Under the pieces are notes generated by a model that did no database searches, was not told the DNA's origin, and saw only the letters and a list, made by a program, of their open reading frames with translations. From assembly GCA_029065825.1 (NCBI GenBank), contig JAIEHQ010000066.1:1-41424 (forward strand): a DNA stretch of 41,424 bases, given 5' to 3'. Source of the stretch: Alistipes sp. GTDB taxonomy: Bacteria; Bacteroidota; Bacteroidia; Bacteroidales; Rikenellaceae. Shown here one piece after another: positions 8,620 to 17,389 of the stretch (positions are counted from its first letter, which is position 1; each line of letters begins with the position of its first letter). Made by a program: the position numbers and the translations under genes.

Positions 8620-9195
8620 CTATTCGGCCGAATAGTCGGCGAGCTTCTGCTCGTAGATCTTCTTGAACTGCTCGTACTCGAAGTCGGAGTTCAGCTGCTC
8701 GTCGCGCTTCATCCGGTCGAGCACGCGGTTCTTCAGCTCCTCCTTGTTCACCTCCATGCAAACGAAATGGCGGTAATCGCCGTTCTGTTCGCGGAAAAGT
8801 TTCTCGTCGGCAAGGGTCGCGCCGGTCAGCGTCTGCTTCACGATCGAATAGGTCAGCTCCGTCATGCGCTCCTCGTAGCTGCGCTGCTCTTCGCTGGGCA
8901 ACTGACGCGACTTGGCATAGTTCTCCGTAACGCTCGAAAGATCGGTCTGCACGGCAGCCGCGATCTCCTGACGGGCATTCTGCATGGCGATCTTCTTGGC
9001 CATAGCCATCTCGGGACTCACGCCGCTCTGCACGGCACGATAAAATTCCGCGTCGGTGCGGTGCTGGGGTCCGCTCAGGGGCAAGGCGACCTCCACCATA
9101 TCGGATTTCAGCACGCGCGCCGCTTTTTTCGAGGAGGAGCAGGCCCCCAGAAGCAGCAGAGCCAATGACCCTGCGATCAGCATCGTTTTTCTCAT
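8620..9195 (-). CDS. LPP20-family lipoprotein
   Basis: 191 residues with a lipoprotein signal: lipobox LGAC, lipidated Cys at position 19, then a Ser/Lys spacer. The mature part has the alpha/beta pattern of the LPP20 family: a long Ala-rich helix (MAKKIAMQNARQEIAAAV) and a strand followed by a C-terminal helix (VCMEVNKEELKNRV). LPP20-type domains occur in envelope lipoproteins and in flagellar or secretion-associated proteins such as FlgP and FlgT; their molecular job is mostly structural. It is the last gene of the operon, 14 bp after the preceding stop. It is predicted to be anchored in the inner or outer membrane on the periplasmic side. Confidence 0.8.
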   Translation of the reverse strand: MRKTMLIAGSLALLLLGACSSSKKAARVLKSDMVEVALPLSGPQHRTDAEFYRAVQSGVSPEMAMAKKIAMQNARQEIAAAVQTDLSSVTENYAKSRQLPSEEQRSYEERMTELTYSIVKQTLTGATLADEKLFREQNGDYRHFVCMEVNKEELKNRVLDRMKRDEQLNSDFEYEQFKKIYEQKLADYSAE

Positions 9196-9209
9196 AGCAT
9201 TTCCATTAT

Positions 9210-10502
9210 TTAATGTTCGACAATAAGTTCACAGGGCAAATCGAACCACACGTCCCGCGTCTCACGCGAACCGGCGGCACGCACCCGCAGCCATCCCGAA
9301 CCCAAGAGGCCGCGACGGCCCCCGATCTCGGGAGCGGCCGTCTCGAAGCACAGCATGTGCTCGCCGCACCCCTCGAAAACGGCCAGAGGCTCTTCGGACT
9401 CCGCACGCAGCGCATGCGCCGCTTCGGACAGACGCACCTCGGCATGCAGCACCTCGAAACGGGTGTCGGTCTTCGCACGCAGCGGCACGCAGACCCGCCA
9501 CAAGGGGCATCCCGAAGCGTCGCAGCCGATCCGCTCGACCCCGACCGTACCGTATGGCCGCACGGCGACCTTCCCCTCGTCGGGATCGAACGCGAAGAGG
9601 TGGCGCAGGCGGCGGCCGCCGAAGGTATAGACCGCCTCGACGGTGTTCTCCTCGCCCGCGATGCCCGCCTCGTCATAAAGCAGCACATAGCCGTCGTCCC
9701 CGTTCCGCATCACGCGCAGAGCGGTCGCGTAGTCGCTCCGCAGCCGGGGCGCCCGATCGGTCGTGACGCGCCGGCCGTGCAGCGTGAAGTGGTAGTAGCA
9801 GGCTCCCAGCCGGGCGCTGTCGCAGATCAGGGCGACCTCGCCGCATGCCTGGCGGCAGCGCTGTCGCAGGTTCTCGGCCTGGCTTCGGCGGTCCGAGTCG
9901 AAGAAATAGCCGATCAGCGGATCGAGTGCCGTGGCGGCCTGTTCGAGCCAGCTCAGCTCCGTGAAGCGGCCGAACTCCTCCTCGATCTCCTTCAGGCGGG
10001 CATAACGGGCCGCATCGAGGCTGCGGAAGGCTTCTATCGCCTCCGCACGCTCCAGCGCGGAGAAAGGATACCGCACATGGCAGATATAGTAATAGCTCTT
10101 TTTCCCCCGCACGAAGCGGCGCTCCCAATACACGTCCGAGGCCCGCGAAAGCGAGATGCCGCACAGATAGGGGATTGCGGCCCCCTGCGTAGCGACATCC
10201 GAAGCGTAGTGCGAGAGCAGCGAAACCACCCCGTCGCAGGCGCTCTGCTCCTGACGGAAACGCTCCTCGGAGGTAATGTTGGCCGCGATGGTCGTGACGA
10301 TATGCTGGCGGATATCCTCCAGACACCGGCGCTGCGCATCGCCCAGTTCCGGAGCCGTCGCCACGACCGAAAAGCAGTCGGAAGACGATTTTCCCAGCCA
10401 TTCGGGCACTTTCCGGGCGCTGCGCTCCACGACCTTCTCCTTCTGTGCCATGCACGGGAGGAGCGAGGCAAGCAGCAGCAGCGACAAAACGAACCGTTTC
10501 AT
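9210..10502 (-). CDS. secreted LPP20/FlgT-like protein, function unknown
   Basis: 430 residues from the ATG at 10502, which has GGAG nearby and is preferred over a GTG two codons upstream. A signal peptide (about 1-19, ending CMAQ) is followed by an LPP20-like domain (about 30-150): a strand (FSVVATAP), a helix with conserved Ala/Arg spacing and a later strand (YYYICHVRYPF). The remaining 250 residues look like beta-rich domains and contain several Cys. No catalytic motif was recognised. It sits 12 bp downstream of the small membrane protein gene and 14 bp upstream of the LPP20 lipoprotein gene, so the two LPP20-like products are probably made together and may form one periplasmic assembly (inference). 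Confidence 0.75.
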   Translation of the reverse strand: MKRFVLSLLLLASLLPCMAQKEKVVERSARKVPEWLGKSSSDCFSVVATAPELGDAQRRCLEDIRQHIVTTIAANITSEERFRQEQSACDGVVSLLSHYASDVATQGAAIPYLCGISLSRASDVYWERRFVRGKKSYYYICHVRYPFSALERAEAIEAFRSLDAARYARLKEIEEEFGRFTELSWLEQAATALDPLIGYFFDSDRRSQAENLRQRCRQACGEVALICDSARLGACYYHFTLHGRRVTTDRAPRLRSDYATALRVMRNGDDGYVLLYDEAGIAGEENTVEAVYTFGGRRLRHLFAFDPDEGKVAVRPYGTVGVERIGCDASGCPLWRVCVPLRAKTDTRFEVLHAEVRLSEAAHALRAESEEPLAVFEGCGEHMLCFETAAPEIGGRRGLLGSGWLRVRAAGSRETRDVWFDLPCELIVEH

Positions 10503-10514
10503 AGGCACTCCGCT

Positions 10515-10868
10515 TTACTCACGTTCGCGTTTGCCGGACGACACGGCCGCATAGAGGGCCGCAGCCCAGCCCACGACCGCCACTCCGTCGAACAGCACGA
10601 CCGCCGCCTGTCCCGCCGCAAAGCAGGCGAAGCAGACGTTCGCCGCGAAGGTCACGACCAGCAGCACGGCCGAGACCGTGCGGAAAAGCATCGTGCGGTG
10701 CGGACCCGCCGCGATGCGTACCGCGACCAGCGAAACCAGCATCCAGGTCGCCATGACGGCGGCGACGACCGAAATCCACGTCGCAGCGCCGAAAGCGAGG
10801 AATCCGTAGAGCATCAGCCCTCCGAGGGCCAGCGCCAGCAGCGCGGGGACAACATTGATCTTCATCAT
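10515..10868 (-). CDS. small four-helix inner-membrane protein, unknown
   Basis: 117 residues, almost entirely hydrophobic. Four transmembrane segments are visible (about 5-27, 31-52, 62-85, 89-108), with a short basic tail (SGKRERE). Two adjacent ATG codons are possible; the difference is one residue. No family was recognised. It starts 6 bp after the SPFH gene, so the two are translated from the same message. A membrane partner for the SPFH protein is a reasonable guess. Confidence 0.75.
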   Translation of the reverse strand: MMKINVVPALLALALGGLMLYGFLAFGAATWISVVAAVMATWMLVSLVAVRIAAGPHRTMLFRTVSAVLLVVTFAANVCFACFAAGQAAVVLFDGVAVVGWAAALYAAVSSGKRERE

Positions 10869-10874
10869 ATCGCG

Positions 10875-12176
10875 TTACAATTGAGGTGGTACATCCGAGA
10901 ACATTCCGGCCAGCTCCGAAACGCCGGCCGCCCGCTCCCAGGCGGCCATGCCCTGCTTCCAGACGAGCGTGTCGCGCGCGATGCGCCCTTCGGCGACCAT
11001 CCGGGCGATCGTCTCCTGCGGAAAAGGCCCCGTCTGCTGCCCGTTTACGGCCACATAGAACATCGCGCCGGGCAGCGGCGGCGGAGTCTGCCCCACCGGC
11101 GGAGGCACGGCCGCCCCCTGCTGCTGCAGGCCGCCCATCATGCCGTTCATCATCTGCGCCATGTTGCCGCCGACGGCTCCGCCCAGCATCATGCCCGCCA
11201 TCATGCCGGCAGGATTGATCCCGTCGCCGCCGCCCAGTCCGGCACCGCCCAGCTCGCCGAGGCTCTCGGCAGCCGTCCGGGCCACTTCGGTCTGCTGGTT
11301 GAGCCGGTGCGCGGCGAAATATTCGCTCTCGGCACCCAGGCTCTGACGCTTGAAGTCGATATCGCGCCCCATCTGCAGCCGCTCGACGGTATCCTTCGTG
11401 CGGGCCCGGGTCAGCTCGGAGGCCTGCTGCGTGGTGATCTCGTACAGATCGGCATAGCCCGCAGACTCCTTGTCGAGCGAAATGTCGGAAAGATCCAGAC
11501 GCTTGAGATTGACCCCGAAGTCGTCGCCCAGCACCGGACGCAGCTTTCCCTCGACCAGCTCCGTGATCTCGTCGATGCGGCGCTCGATCTGCAGCACGGG
11601 AATCTGCCCCTGAATCGGGGCGTTGGTAATGACCGACTTGGCATAGCGAACGACGGAGGCGCGCACCTCGGCCGCGAAATCGTCCAGATCGAACTGCACC
11701 ATGCGGTGCAGGCGAATAAAGGCCTTGTAATCGGTAATGTTGAGCAGCAGCTGCCCCTTGACCGTCACCGGCACCGCGTAGTCCAGGTAGCGGGGGTCCG
11801 ACACGTCGAACGACGGAATGAAGAAGGGCAGCCGGATATTGCCCGCCAGATTGACGAAATAGACCTCCGCCTGAAAGGGCGAGCCGCCGCCGAAAGCCTT
11901 TCCGAGCAGTCCCGACAGAATCGGGAAGTTGGCCGTGCGCAGCGACACGTCGAGCGGCCCCTCGAAATAGTCCATCTCGCGTCCGTCGTTCTGGCGATAG
12001 ACGAACACGGCCACCTCGCCCTCCTTGACGCGCAGGGCGCTGCCCCAGCGGATCTCGTTCTCGCGCCGGCTCGGCACCCCGCCCGGCGACCATTTCCAGA
12101 CCAGATAGTCGCTCTGGTCGCAGCGGATCACATCGGCCAATCCGCCCTCGTTTCTGTTTTTCGCGAACAATCCCAT
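10875..12176 (-). CDS. SPFH-domain protein with C-terminal GYF_2 domain
   Basis: 433 residues. An SPFH (band 7/flotillin-like) domain covers about 20-270. It is followed by a Gly/Met-rich flexible stretch (about 295-335), a Pro-rich linker and a GYF_2 domain (about 355-410, FYVAVNGQQTGPF, then WKQGMAAWERA). The family includes B. subtilis YdjI, which works with zinc-ribbon membrane proteins to recruit PspA under membrane stress. GYF_2 domains bind proline-rich partners. It lacks a signal peptide, so it is cytoplasmic or membrane-attached from inside. The ATG at 12176 (MGLF) is preferred to a GTG at 12182 because family members usually start MGL. The preceding zinc-ribbon gene ends 2 bp upstream, again like ydjG-ydjI. 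No pspA homologue lies in the window. Confidence 0.87.
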   Translation of the reverse strand: MGLFAKNRNEGGLADVIRCDQSDYLVWKWSPGGVPSRRENEIRWGSALRVKEGEVAVFVYRQNDGREMDYFEGPLDVSLRTANFPILSGLLGKAFGGGSPFQAEVYFVNLAGNIRLPFFIPSFDVSDPRYLDYAVPVTVKGQLLLNITDYKAFIRLHRMVQFDLDDFAAEVRASVVRYAKSVITNAPIQGQIPVLQIERRIDEITELVEGKLRPVLGDDFGVNLKRLDLSDISLDKESAGYADLYEITTQQASELTRARTKDTVERLQMGRDIDFKRQSLGAESEYFAAHRLNQQTEVARTAAESLGELGGAGLGGGDGINPAGMMAGMMLGGAVGGNMAQMMNGMMGGLQQQGAAVPPPVGQTPPPLPGAMFYVAVNGQQTGPFPQETIARMVAEGRIARDTLVWKQGMAAWERAAGVSELAGMFSDVPPQL

Positions 12177-12178
12177 AA

Positions 12179-13105
12179 TCACTGCACCATTTTTTTCAGT
12201 TTGACCTTATCCGAAGCGTAACGCGGGGCGACCCGATCGACGAACCGCGCGGCCTCGTCGCGACGAGCGGCCGCAAGATAGGCGCGCACGATCCGTGCGG
12301 CGCACTCCGCGTCGCCCATCCGCCCCTGCGCATAATCGAAGAAGAACTCCTCGGCCGCCTCATACTCTCCGCATCCGAGCACCTCGTCCAACACGGCGAG
12401 GCGGGCGGCATTGTCGCCGTAATCGCTGTTGTCGGCCGACGCGGCGAAGGCCTCGATCCGCTGCCGCCAGGGAGCGACAGACTCCGGCCGCTCCTCGCCG
12501 GGGAGGTTCTCCTTGCCGGAGTCCCCGCCGCCGGAGGCCTTCATACCCCTGACGACCGCACCTCCGGCAAGGAACAGCACCAGGGCACCGCATGCCGCGA
12601 GCCACAGGACGACCGTTCGCCGCAGCGCGGCGCGCCACTCCGCCTCGGCCGCCTCGATCTCGCTCCGGATCTCGGCCAGCAGACGCGCGACCTCGGGATT
12701 CTTCCCGAAATTGCGGCGCGCGATCCGTTCGTTGTAGTCGTAGCGATTCTTCAGTTCGCGCACCGTCTGCGACGATGCCCGGCTGCGGCCAAAACGACGG
12801 ACCAGCGCCACGACGGTCAGCAGCCAGAACAGCCCGGCCAGAATCCAGAACAGCCCCGCTCCGCTCAGGAGCGCCACGACGGAGCAGGCGAGCGCCACCA
12901 CCGGCGCGAGCACGCACCCGAGCGCACGCAGCCCCGAGGCGAACGAGGGTGCCGGCAGGCTCTTGACCGCGAACAGTATCTGCTCCAGCGTATCGACGAG
13001 CTGTTCGACGCGCGGTGCATCGCCCTCCCCGTCGAGCACGTACTGGCAGCAGGGGCAAACTTTCGAAAGCAGAGGCATCTCCTCCTTGCATTGCGGACAT
13101 TTCAT
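12179..13105 (-). CDS. zinc-ribbon membrane protein
   Basis: 308 residues from the ATG at 13105, chosen because it places the zinc ribbon at the very N-terminus (C3-x-x-C6 and C17-x-x-C20), the normal arrangement; a start 7 codons upstream is possible. Two close transmembrane segments follow (about 60-105), then a charged helical stretch and a third segment (about 160-185). The C-terminal part (about 210-308) is helical and TPR-like. The architecture resembles YdjG-type zinc-ribbon partners of SPFH proteins. The gene abuts the SPFH gene. The ribbon should face the cytoplasm. Function not established. Confidence 0.78.
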   Translation of the reverse strand: MKCPQCKEEMPLLSKVCPCCQYVLDGEGDAPRVEQLVDTLEQILFAVKSLPAPSFASGLRALGCVLAPVVALACSVVALLSGAGLFWILAGLFWLLTVVALVRRFGRSRASSQTVRELKNRYDYNERIARRNFGKNPEVARLLAEIRSEIEAAEAEWRAALRRTVVLWLAACGALVLFLAGGAVVRGMKASGGGDSGKENLPGEERPESVAPWRQRIEAFAASADNSDYGDNAARLAVLDEVLGCGEYEAAEEFFFDYAQGRMGDAECAARIVRAYLAAARRDEAARFVDRVAPRYASDKVKLKKMVQ

Positions 13106-13178
13106 AAGCGATCGTATTTTTATCATTCGTTACTTGAGGCGGTCCGGTCGTCCGGCCCACCCCTCCGGCACGGCCGCC

Positions 13179-14153
13179 CTACCGAAGCAGCTTGCCGAAA
13201 AGCCACGACGACGCTTCGCCGACACTCTTTTCGGCGGCGACCTGCGCCTGCGCCGCAGCCTGCTTCGACGCAGCCTCCAGACGCATCTTTTCGAGCATCA
13301 TGTTGTTGTCGAAGGCACGCTGCGCATCCTCCCGCTCGCGCTCCAGACGCGCCAGCTCCGCCTCGCGGGCGGCACGCTCGGCTTCGCTCATCCTGCGGAC
13401 GATCGTGTCGATCATCCCGTAAGCCTCGCCGGCCAGGTTGCTGGCGGGATTGACGGCCAGCAACGCATCCATCGCTTCGGCATGGTTGCCTTTGGCCATC
13501 TCGACCCGCGCCCGCTGAATCGCCGTCTGCGCCACGCGGTCGAGCAGCTGCGTGGCCACATCGACCTTCAACCGGGCGACGGAGGCATACTCCGGCACGC
13601 ACTCGGGAATGGCATCGAGCACGGCGATCGCCTCCTCGTAGCATTCGCGGTCGGCCAGCGACTGCGCCTTGGCGATCAGCACGGGGGTCCGCTGCGCATA
13701 GTAATCGACGATCCTCCCGCGCGTCCGCTCCATGAAGTTCCGGAGCGCCGGCGTGCGGGGTTTGAGCTGGTTGATCGCCGCAATCCAGGCCTTAGCCTCC
13801 GTGCGGCCGATTCCCCGGAGCGAAACCGAAGTCTCGTCGATCACGATCTGCTCCTGCAGGGCGATCACGAAGAGCGAAAGCTCCAGATCGACGATGAACT
13901 GCGCAGGAGCGGTCGCCGTCGCCTGCTTGTCGATGACCAGCACGTTGGGCGTGAGCACGAACTCGCCTGAAAGCGAACCGAACCCGTTCTGGGTCACGAG
14001 CTGCACCAGACGCTGGCGGAGCGTGTTGCCGGCATCGGCCGGAAGCGCCAGCTCCTCGCAGAGATAGGGGGTCAGTGCGACCAGATCCGTCTGGGCGAAC
14101 GCCGCAGCGGGGAGAAAAAGAGCTGCGAAAGCTCCGATCAGTTTCCTCAACAT
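13179..14153 (-). CDS. secreted protein with Ala-rich C-terminal coiled coil, unknown
   Basis: 324 residues with a clear signal peptide (about 1-20, ending AFAQ). The N-terminal half is alpha/beta and reminiscent of other secreted proteins of this operon. The middle (about 150-235) is helical with TPR-like spacing. Residues about 240-310 form a charged Ala/Glu/Arg-rich coiled coil (AEAERAAREAELARLERE type), and the tail reads WLFGKLLR. No known domain was assigned. Spacing to the upstream gene is 19 bp; a wider gap of about 70 bp separates it from the zinc-ribbon gene. A rod-like periplasmic structural part is possible but unproven. Confidence 0.72.
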   Translation of the reverse strand: MLRKLIGAFAALFLPAAAFAQTDLVALTPYLCEELALPADAGNTLRQRLVQLVTQNGFGSLSGEFVLTPNVLVIDKQATATAPAQFIVDLELSLFVIALQEQIVIDETSVSLRGIGRTEAKAWIAAINQLKPRTPALRNFMERTRGRIVDYYAQRTPVLIAKAQSLADRECYEEAIAVLDAIPECVPEYASVARLKVDVATQLLDRVAQTAIQRARVEMAKGNHAEAMDALLAVNPASNLAGEAYGMIDTIVRRMSEAERAAREAELARLEREREDAQRAFDNNMMLEKMRLEAASKQAAAQAQVAAEKSVGEASSWLFGKLLR

Positions 14154-14172
14154 GACTTTTCCGTATTCGTTA

Positions 14173-15123
14173 CTATTTTCCGCCCAGGGTCAGCATCGCC
14201 TGTCCCAGGCCGCGCATCGAGAGTTTCGACTCGATGCCGTAGCGCTCGCGCAGCTCGCGGCGCAGCCCGTTGGCCCATCCCCGGGCATCGATCGCCCGCC
14301 CCGAAGCATTGTAGAGCGGGATGCGCACCTGCTCGAAATAGAGTCTGCTCTCGCTGGCATCGGCCGTCGAAAAGCGTCCCTCGACCGTGTTTTCCGCCAG
14401 CCACTCCTCGATCAGGATGCCCAGCTCCTCGCCGTCGAACTCGCTCTCGAAATCGTAGTCGCAGTCGCTCCAGAGACGGCACGAGAAGGAGATCTCGCGG
14501 CCGTTGCGCTCCATGTCGTCAAAATGCCGCAGCAGCTGGTCGTTGAAATCGCGTATGTTCTCGATCACGCTCTCGACCAGCGTAACGGGCACCTCCATGA
14601 AAACCGCCGGTTCGGGAGCGCTCGTACCCGAGGCGGCAGCGATCTGCTTGTCGGTGTAGGAATCCTTTCCCTGCAGGTTGAACGTAATCGAGGCATCGCG
14701 GCCGATGCGGTTGGTCGTCCACGTCACCTGCATCAGGATGTCGGCCCGGGCCGTCCGCTTGAGCCTGTCGAGCGGCGACTCGGCCAGTTCGGCCCCCGTC
14801 TCCTTCGAGACGGTCAGCGACTCCTCGGCCTCCTCGGTGCGGATGCGCTTGAGCGTCGCCTCAAGATCGCGCAGCGGGAACCCCTCCGAGGCCATGTATT
14901 CGCCCAGCTTGCTCACCACCGTCAGCAGGTCGGCATTCTCCTGCAGGGCACGGGTATAGTCCGGGATCCGCTCCTCGGTCCCCTGGTTGTCGAAAACGGT
15001 GTAATAACCGTTCTGGATGCACCACAGATCACTGGGCACGACCATGATCACCGGCTTCTTCGCCTGGGCGAAAGCGCCGGCGGCCAACAGCGAAAGAATC
15101 GCCGATACCAACCACCTTTTCAT
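14173..15123 (-). CDS. DUF6175-family secreted protein
   Basis: 316 residues with a signal peptide (about 1-19, ending AFAQ). It begins with the hallmark PVIMVVPSDLWC and contains an alpha/beta domain reminiscent of CsgG/TolB-type folds, with a strand (DILMQVTW) followed by substrate- or lipid-facing segments. DUF6175 proteins are found in Bacteroidota and have no known function. The assignment is from memory of the family and is moderately sure. It is part of the same message as its neighbours (22 bp after the upstream stop, 19 bp before the next start). Confidence 0.72.
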   Translation of the reverse strand: MKRWLVSAILSLLAAGAFAQAKKPVIMVVPSDLWCIQNGYYTVFDNQGTEERIPDYTRALQENADLLTVVSKLGEYMASEGFPLRDLEATLKRIRTEEAEESLTVSKETGAELAESPLDRLKRTARADILMQVTWTTNRIGRDASITFNLQGKDSYTDKQIAAASGTSAPEPAVFMEVPVTLVESVIENIRDFNDQLLRHFDDMERNGREISFSCRLWSDCDYDFESEFDGEELGILIEEWLAENTVEGRFSTADASESRLYFEQVRIPLYNASGRAIDARGWANGLRRELRERYGIESKLSMRGLGQAMLTLGGK

Positions 15124-15145
15124 AGTTCGATTCTATTTGAAAATA

Positions 15146-15667
15146 CTAAAACACGGAACCCAGGCCCCCTACGATCCCTTCCGACTGGAGCCGGCGGCGC
15201 AGTTCGTCGTACTGTACCGATACGAAGACGGCCACCTTGTACTCCTTGCCCATCTTGACCACGTTGCCCGCACCGGAGCTGCTGGCCACCGAGACATAGC
15301 GGGCATAGTCGCCCCCATCGGCGAAGAAGGCATCGAAAAAGTCGGCGCGCTGCTGCTCCACCGCCGGATCGCTGACGAGCGGACGCAGCGCCCGCGCCCG
15401 CTTGGTGCGGTCGTTATTGGCCGCCGCTCCCTTGAAAACCAGGCCGTGCACGGCATTCTTGAGCGCCTGCCTGCGGGCCACGTTCACATCCTTGGAATAG
15501 CTCCAGACGCAGACCAGCACCGTCTTGTCGGCACCGACGGCCTCGTTCTGGATCTCATAACGCCACTGGACGGTCTCCCGGTTGGCCTTCTTCGTCTTGC
15601 TCTTCTGCCCCGCGCAGACGAGCGCGGGCAGAAGCAGCAAAACGGACATGAGGAACAATCTTCTCAT
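15146..15667 (-). CDS. small secreted LPP20/FlgT_N-like protein
   Basis: 173 residues from the ATG at 15667; the open frame upstream lies inside the preceding gene. A signal peptide (about 1-19) ends near VCAGQ. It is not a good lipobox, because Val precedes the Cys. The mature domain has a strand (TVLVCVWSYS), a helix with LPP20-like spacing (VARRQALKNAVHGLVF), a Lys/Arg-rich stretch and a final strand-helix unit (VAVFVSVQYDELRRRL). This matches the general LPP20/FlgT N-terminal fold, making it the third such protein in the operon. The similarity was judged by eye only. Confidence 0.7.
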   Translation of the reverse strand: MRRLFLMSVLLLLPALVCAGQKSKTKKANRETVQWRYEIQNEAVGADKTVLVCVWSYSKDVNVARRQALKNAVHGLVFKGAAANNDRTKRARALRPLVSDPAVEQQRADFFDAFFADGGDYARYVSVASSSGAGNVVKMGKEYKVAVFVSVQYDELRRRLQSEGIVGGLGSVF

Positions 15668-15687
15668 CGGACGATCGTTTTTTTCGG

Positions 15688-17145
15688 TTATTTCTTCTTG
15701 GACGACTTCATGCGCAGCAGCATGCCCTCGTAGTAGGCCTGCTTGTCCTTGCCTTCGAGCAGCGTCTCCGTCGGGGCCTCGCCCTTCTTCTTGTCGTTCA
15801 GGCCGGCGGCCTCCTCCTGCCCGGCGCTGTAGGTGTTGTCCCACACCTGCTTCTTGCTGACGGTCAGCTCGCCCTTCTTGTTGTAGCGCACGCGCTCGGC
15901 GCCGTCCTTCTCATAGACCTCCTTTTCGAGCACCTCGAACACCTCGCCGCCCTTCAGGCCGTCGCGCGTGCCGATGCGTGCCGCGTAGGTGCGCACCGCA
16001 TTGCCCTTTTTGTCGGTCGTCTCGTGGACGATCAGCGGGGTCTTGGTCTTGAATTCGTCGTATTTCTTCTCGAACTTGGCCAGCACGTCATCGACGGCAT
16101 CCACCGCAGCCATGCGGATCAGCTCGCTCTCGTCCTTGTCGGAGAAGATGCCCGCCTTGGTCTTGGCCCAGGCGCGCTCGTTGCCGATGAACTGAAGCGC
16201 GAACAGATCGCTCGCATCGTACTTGCTCAGGTCGATGTTGCCCGACTCGTCCCACAACCCGTAGAACGACTCCAGCAGGTCATCGTTCCAGCGCAGGCGG
16301 AAGAGATAGGAATCGACCGTCACGTAGTAACCCTTACCCATCGACATTTTGGTGGTCATCTCGGCAGCCTTCAGACCCGCAGCGGCATAACCCGAGGGAT
16401 CGAACTGCGCAGCGGCGTACATGGGCAGCATGATGTCGGCCACCAGATCGTCCTTGAGCTTGTAGCCGAAGCGGGTCACGACTACGAACGTGTTGCCGAA
16501 CAGCTCCTCCAGGTCGATCTGACGCAGCAAGTAGTGCGCCCCCACCTCCGTGGCGGCGGCGATGTCCTTGTCGTCCTCCGAGGCGTTGAGCATGCCGCGC
16601 TCGCGGAGCAGCGCCTCCGTGTAGTTGCCCTCGGCATCGAGCAGCCACTTGTCGGCCAGCTGCTTGGCCACGCCATGCTCGACGAGGTACTTGTTGGCCG
16701 TGCGCGCCACGTTGAGCCGGATCACGGTATCGACCGTCTTGGTCTGCGTGGCCATCAGCTCGCGCAGGATCTGGTTCATCGTCTCGTTATAATACGACTG
16801 CTTGGGAGCCTCGGCACCCGTCTGCCGGAGTTCGAGGTACTGGTCCGTCGGCACGCAGGCCATGTTGAAGGAGGCGTAATCCCCCTCGCCCAGCGTATAG
16901 AGCGCAGGGTCGATGATGCGCTCGCCGATGTTGTGGTCGTTGTACTTGGCCGACCACTCGGCATTGAGGAACGCCTCGCGGAGCACCTCTTTCTGGGGCA
17001 CGGAAGCGTCCTCCATCATCATCAGGCAGACGGAGTTGCGCATGTATTTGTCGGAGGACACCTTCTTGTTGAGCTCCTGTGCCGAAACACTGCCGCCCAA
17101 CAGATTCGCAGCGGCCAGGGCCGCGATCAAATAACTTTTTTTCAT
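15688..17145 (-). CDS. secreted FlgT/CsgG-like protein, first gene of the operon
   Basis: 485 residues from the ATG at 17145, preferred to a TTG three codons earlier. The signal peptide (1-22) ends SVSA. The large central part is alpha/beta. The C-terminal domain (about 388-485) begins IGTRDGLKGGEVFEVLEKE, closely like the small beta-domain that closes FlgT-type periplasmic proteins (GxxDGxxxGDxFxV). The extreme C-terminus is Lys-rich (MKSSKKK). FlgT and its relatives build ring structures around secretion or motility machines; no flagellar genes exist here. As the first gene it may provide the main structural part. The upstream 165 bp have no convincing consensus promoter. Confidence 0.75.
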   Translation of the reverse strand: MKKSYLIAALAAANLLGGSVSAQELNKKVSSDKYMRNSVCLMMMEDASVPQKEVLREAFLNAEWSAKYNDHNIGERIIDPALYTLGEGDYASFNMACVPTDQYLELRQTGAEAPKQSYYNETMNQILRELMATQTKTVDTVIRLNVARTANKYLVEHGVAKQLADKWLLDAEGNYTEALLRERGMLNASEDDKDIAAATEVGAHYLLRQIDLEELFGNTFVVVTRFGYKLKDDLVADIMLPMYAAAQFDPSGYAAAGLKAAEMTTKMSMGKGYYVTVDSYLFRLRWNDDLLESFYGLWDESGNIDLSKYDASDLFALQFIGNERAWAKTKAGIFSDKDESELIRMAAVDAVDDVLAKFEKKYDEFKTKTPLIVHETTDKKGNAVRTYAARIGTRDGLKGGEVFEVLEKEVYEKDGAERVRYNKKGELTVSKKQVWDNTYSAGQEEAAGLNDKKKGEAPTETLLEGKDKQAYYEGMLLRMKSSKKK

Positions 17146-17310
17146 AAGAAACAATTTTTGATGGTTCGATCAATCCTTACAGTTATTCGAAAAACCGATT
17201 TTCCGAACAGCTCCTCCTTGTCGTTTCCGCAACCGAAATTCGTCCGAAACACTCCGCACGATCACGGGGCGAATGCCAGAATCAGGGCAACACGAGATCC
17301 TGAAACGGAA

Positions 17311-17347
17311 AATTCCCCCTCCCACAAAATCTGTGGGGGGGGGAATT
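17311..17347 (-). terminator. Rho-independent terminator of rpsU
   Basis: A 16-bp stem (AATTCCCCCTCCCACA at 17311-17326 with TGTGGGGGGGGGAATT at 17332-17347, one G-T wobble) has AT-rich sequence on both sides. On the minus strand it follows the rpsU stop by about 40 bp and ends in TTTTCC. Confidence 0.8.
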
Positions 17348-17389
17348 TCTTCCCTTGTTTTTCTCTGATACAGAGACTATTTATATACC

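Noticed and set aside
9213..12221. Plus-strand open frame of about 1000 codons opposite four genes of the nine-gene operon
   Set aside because: The minus strand has signal peptides, domains and tight gene spacing; the plus-strand translation is His/Arg/Gln/Gly-rich without any domain.
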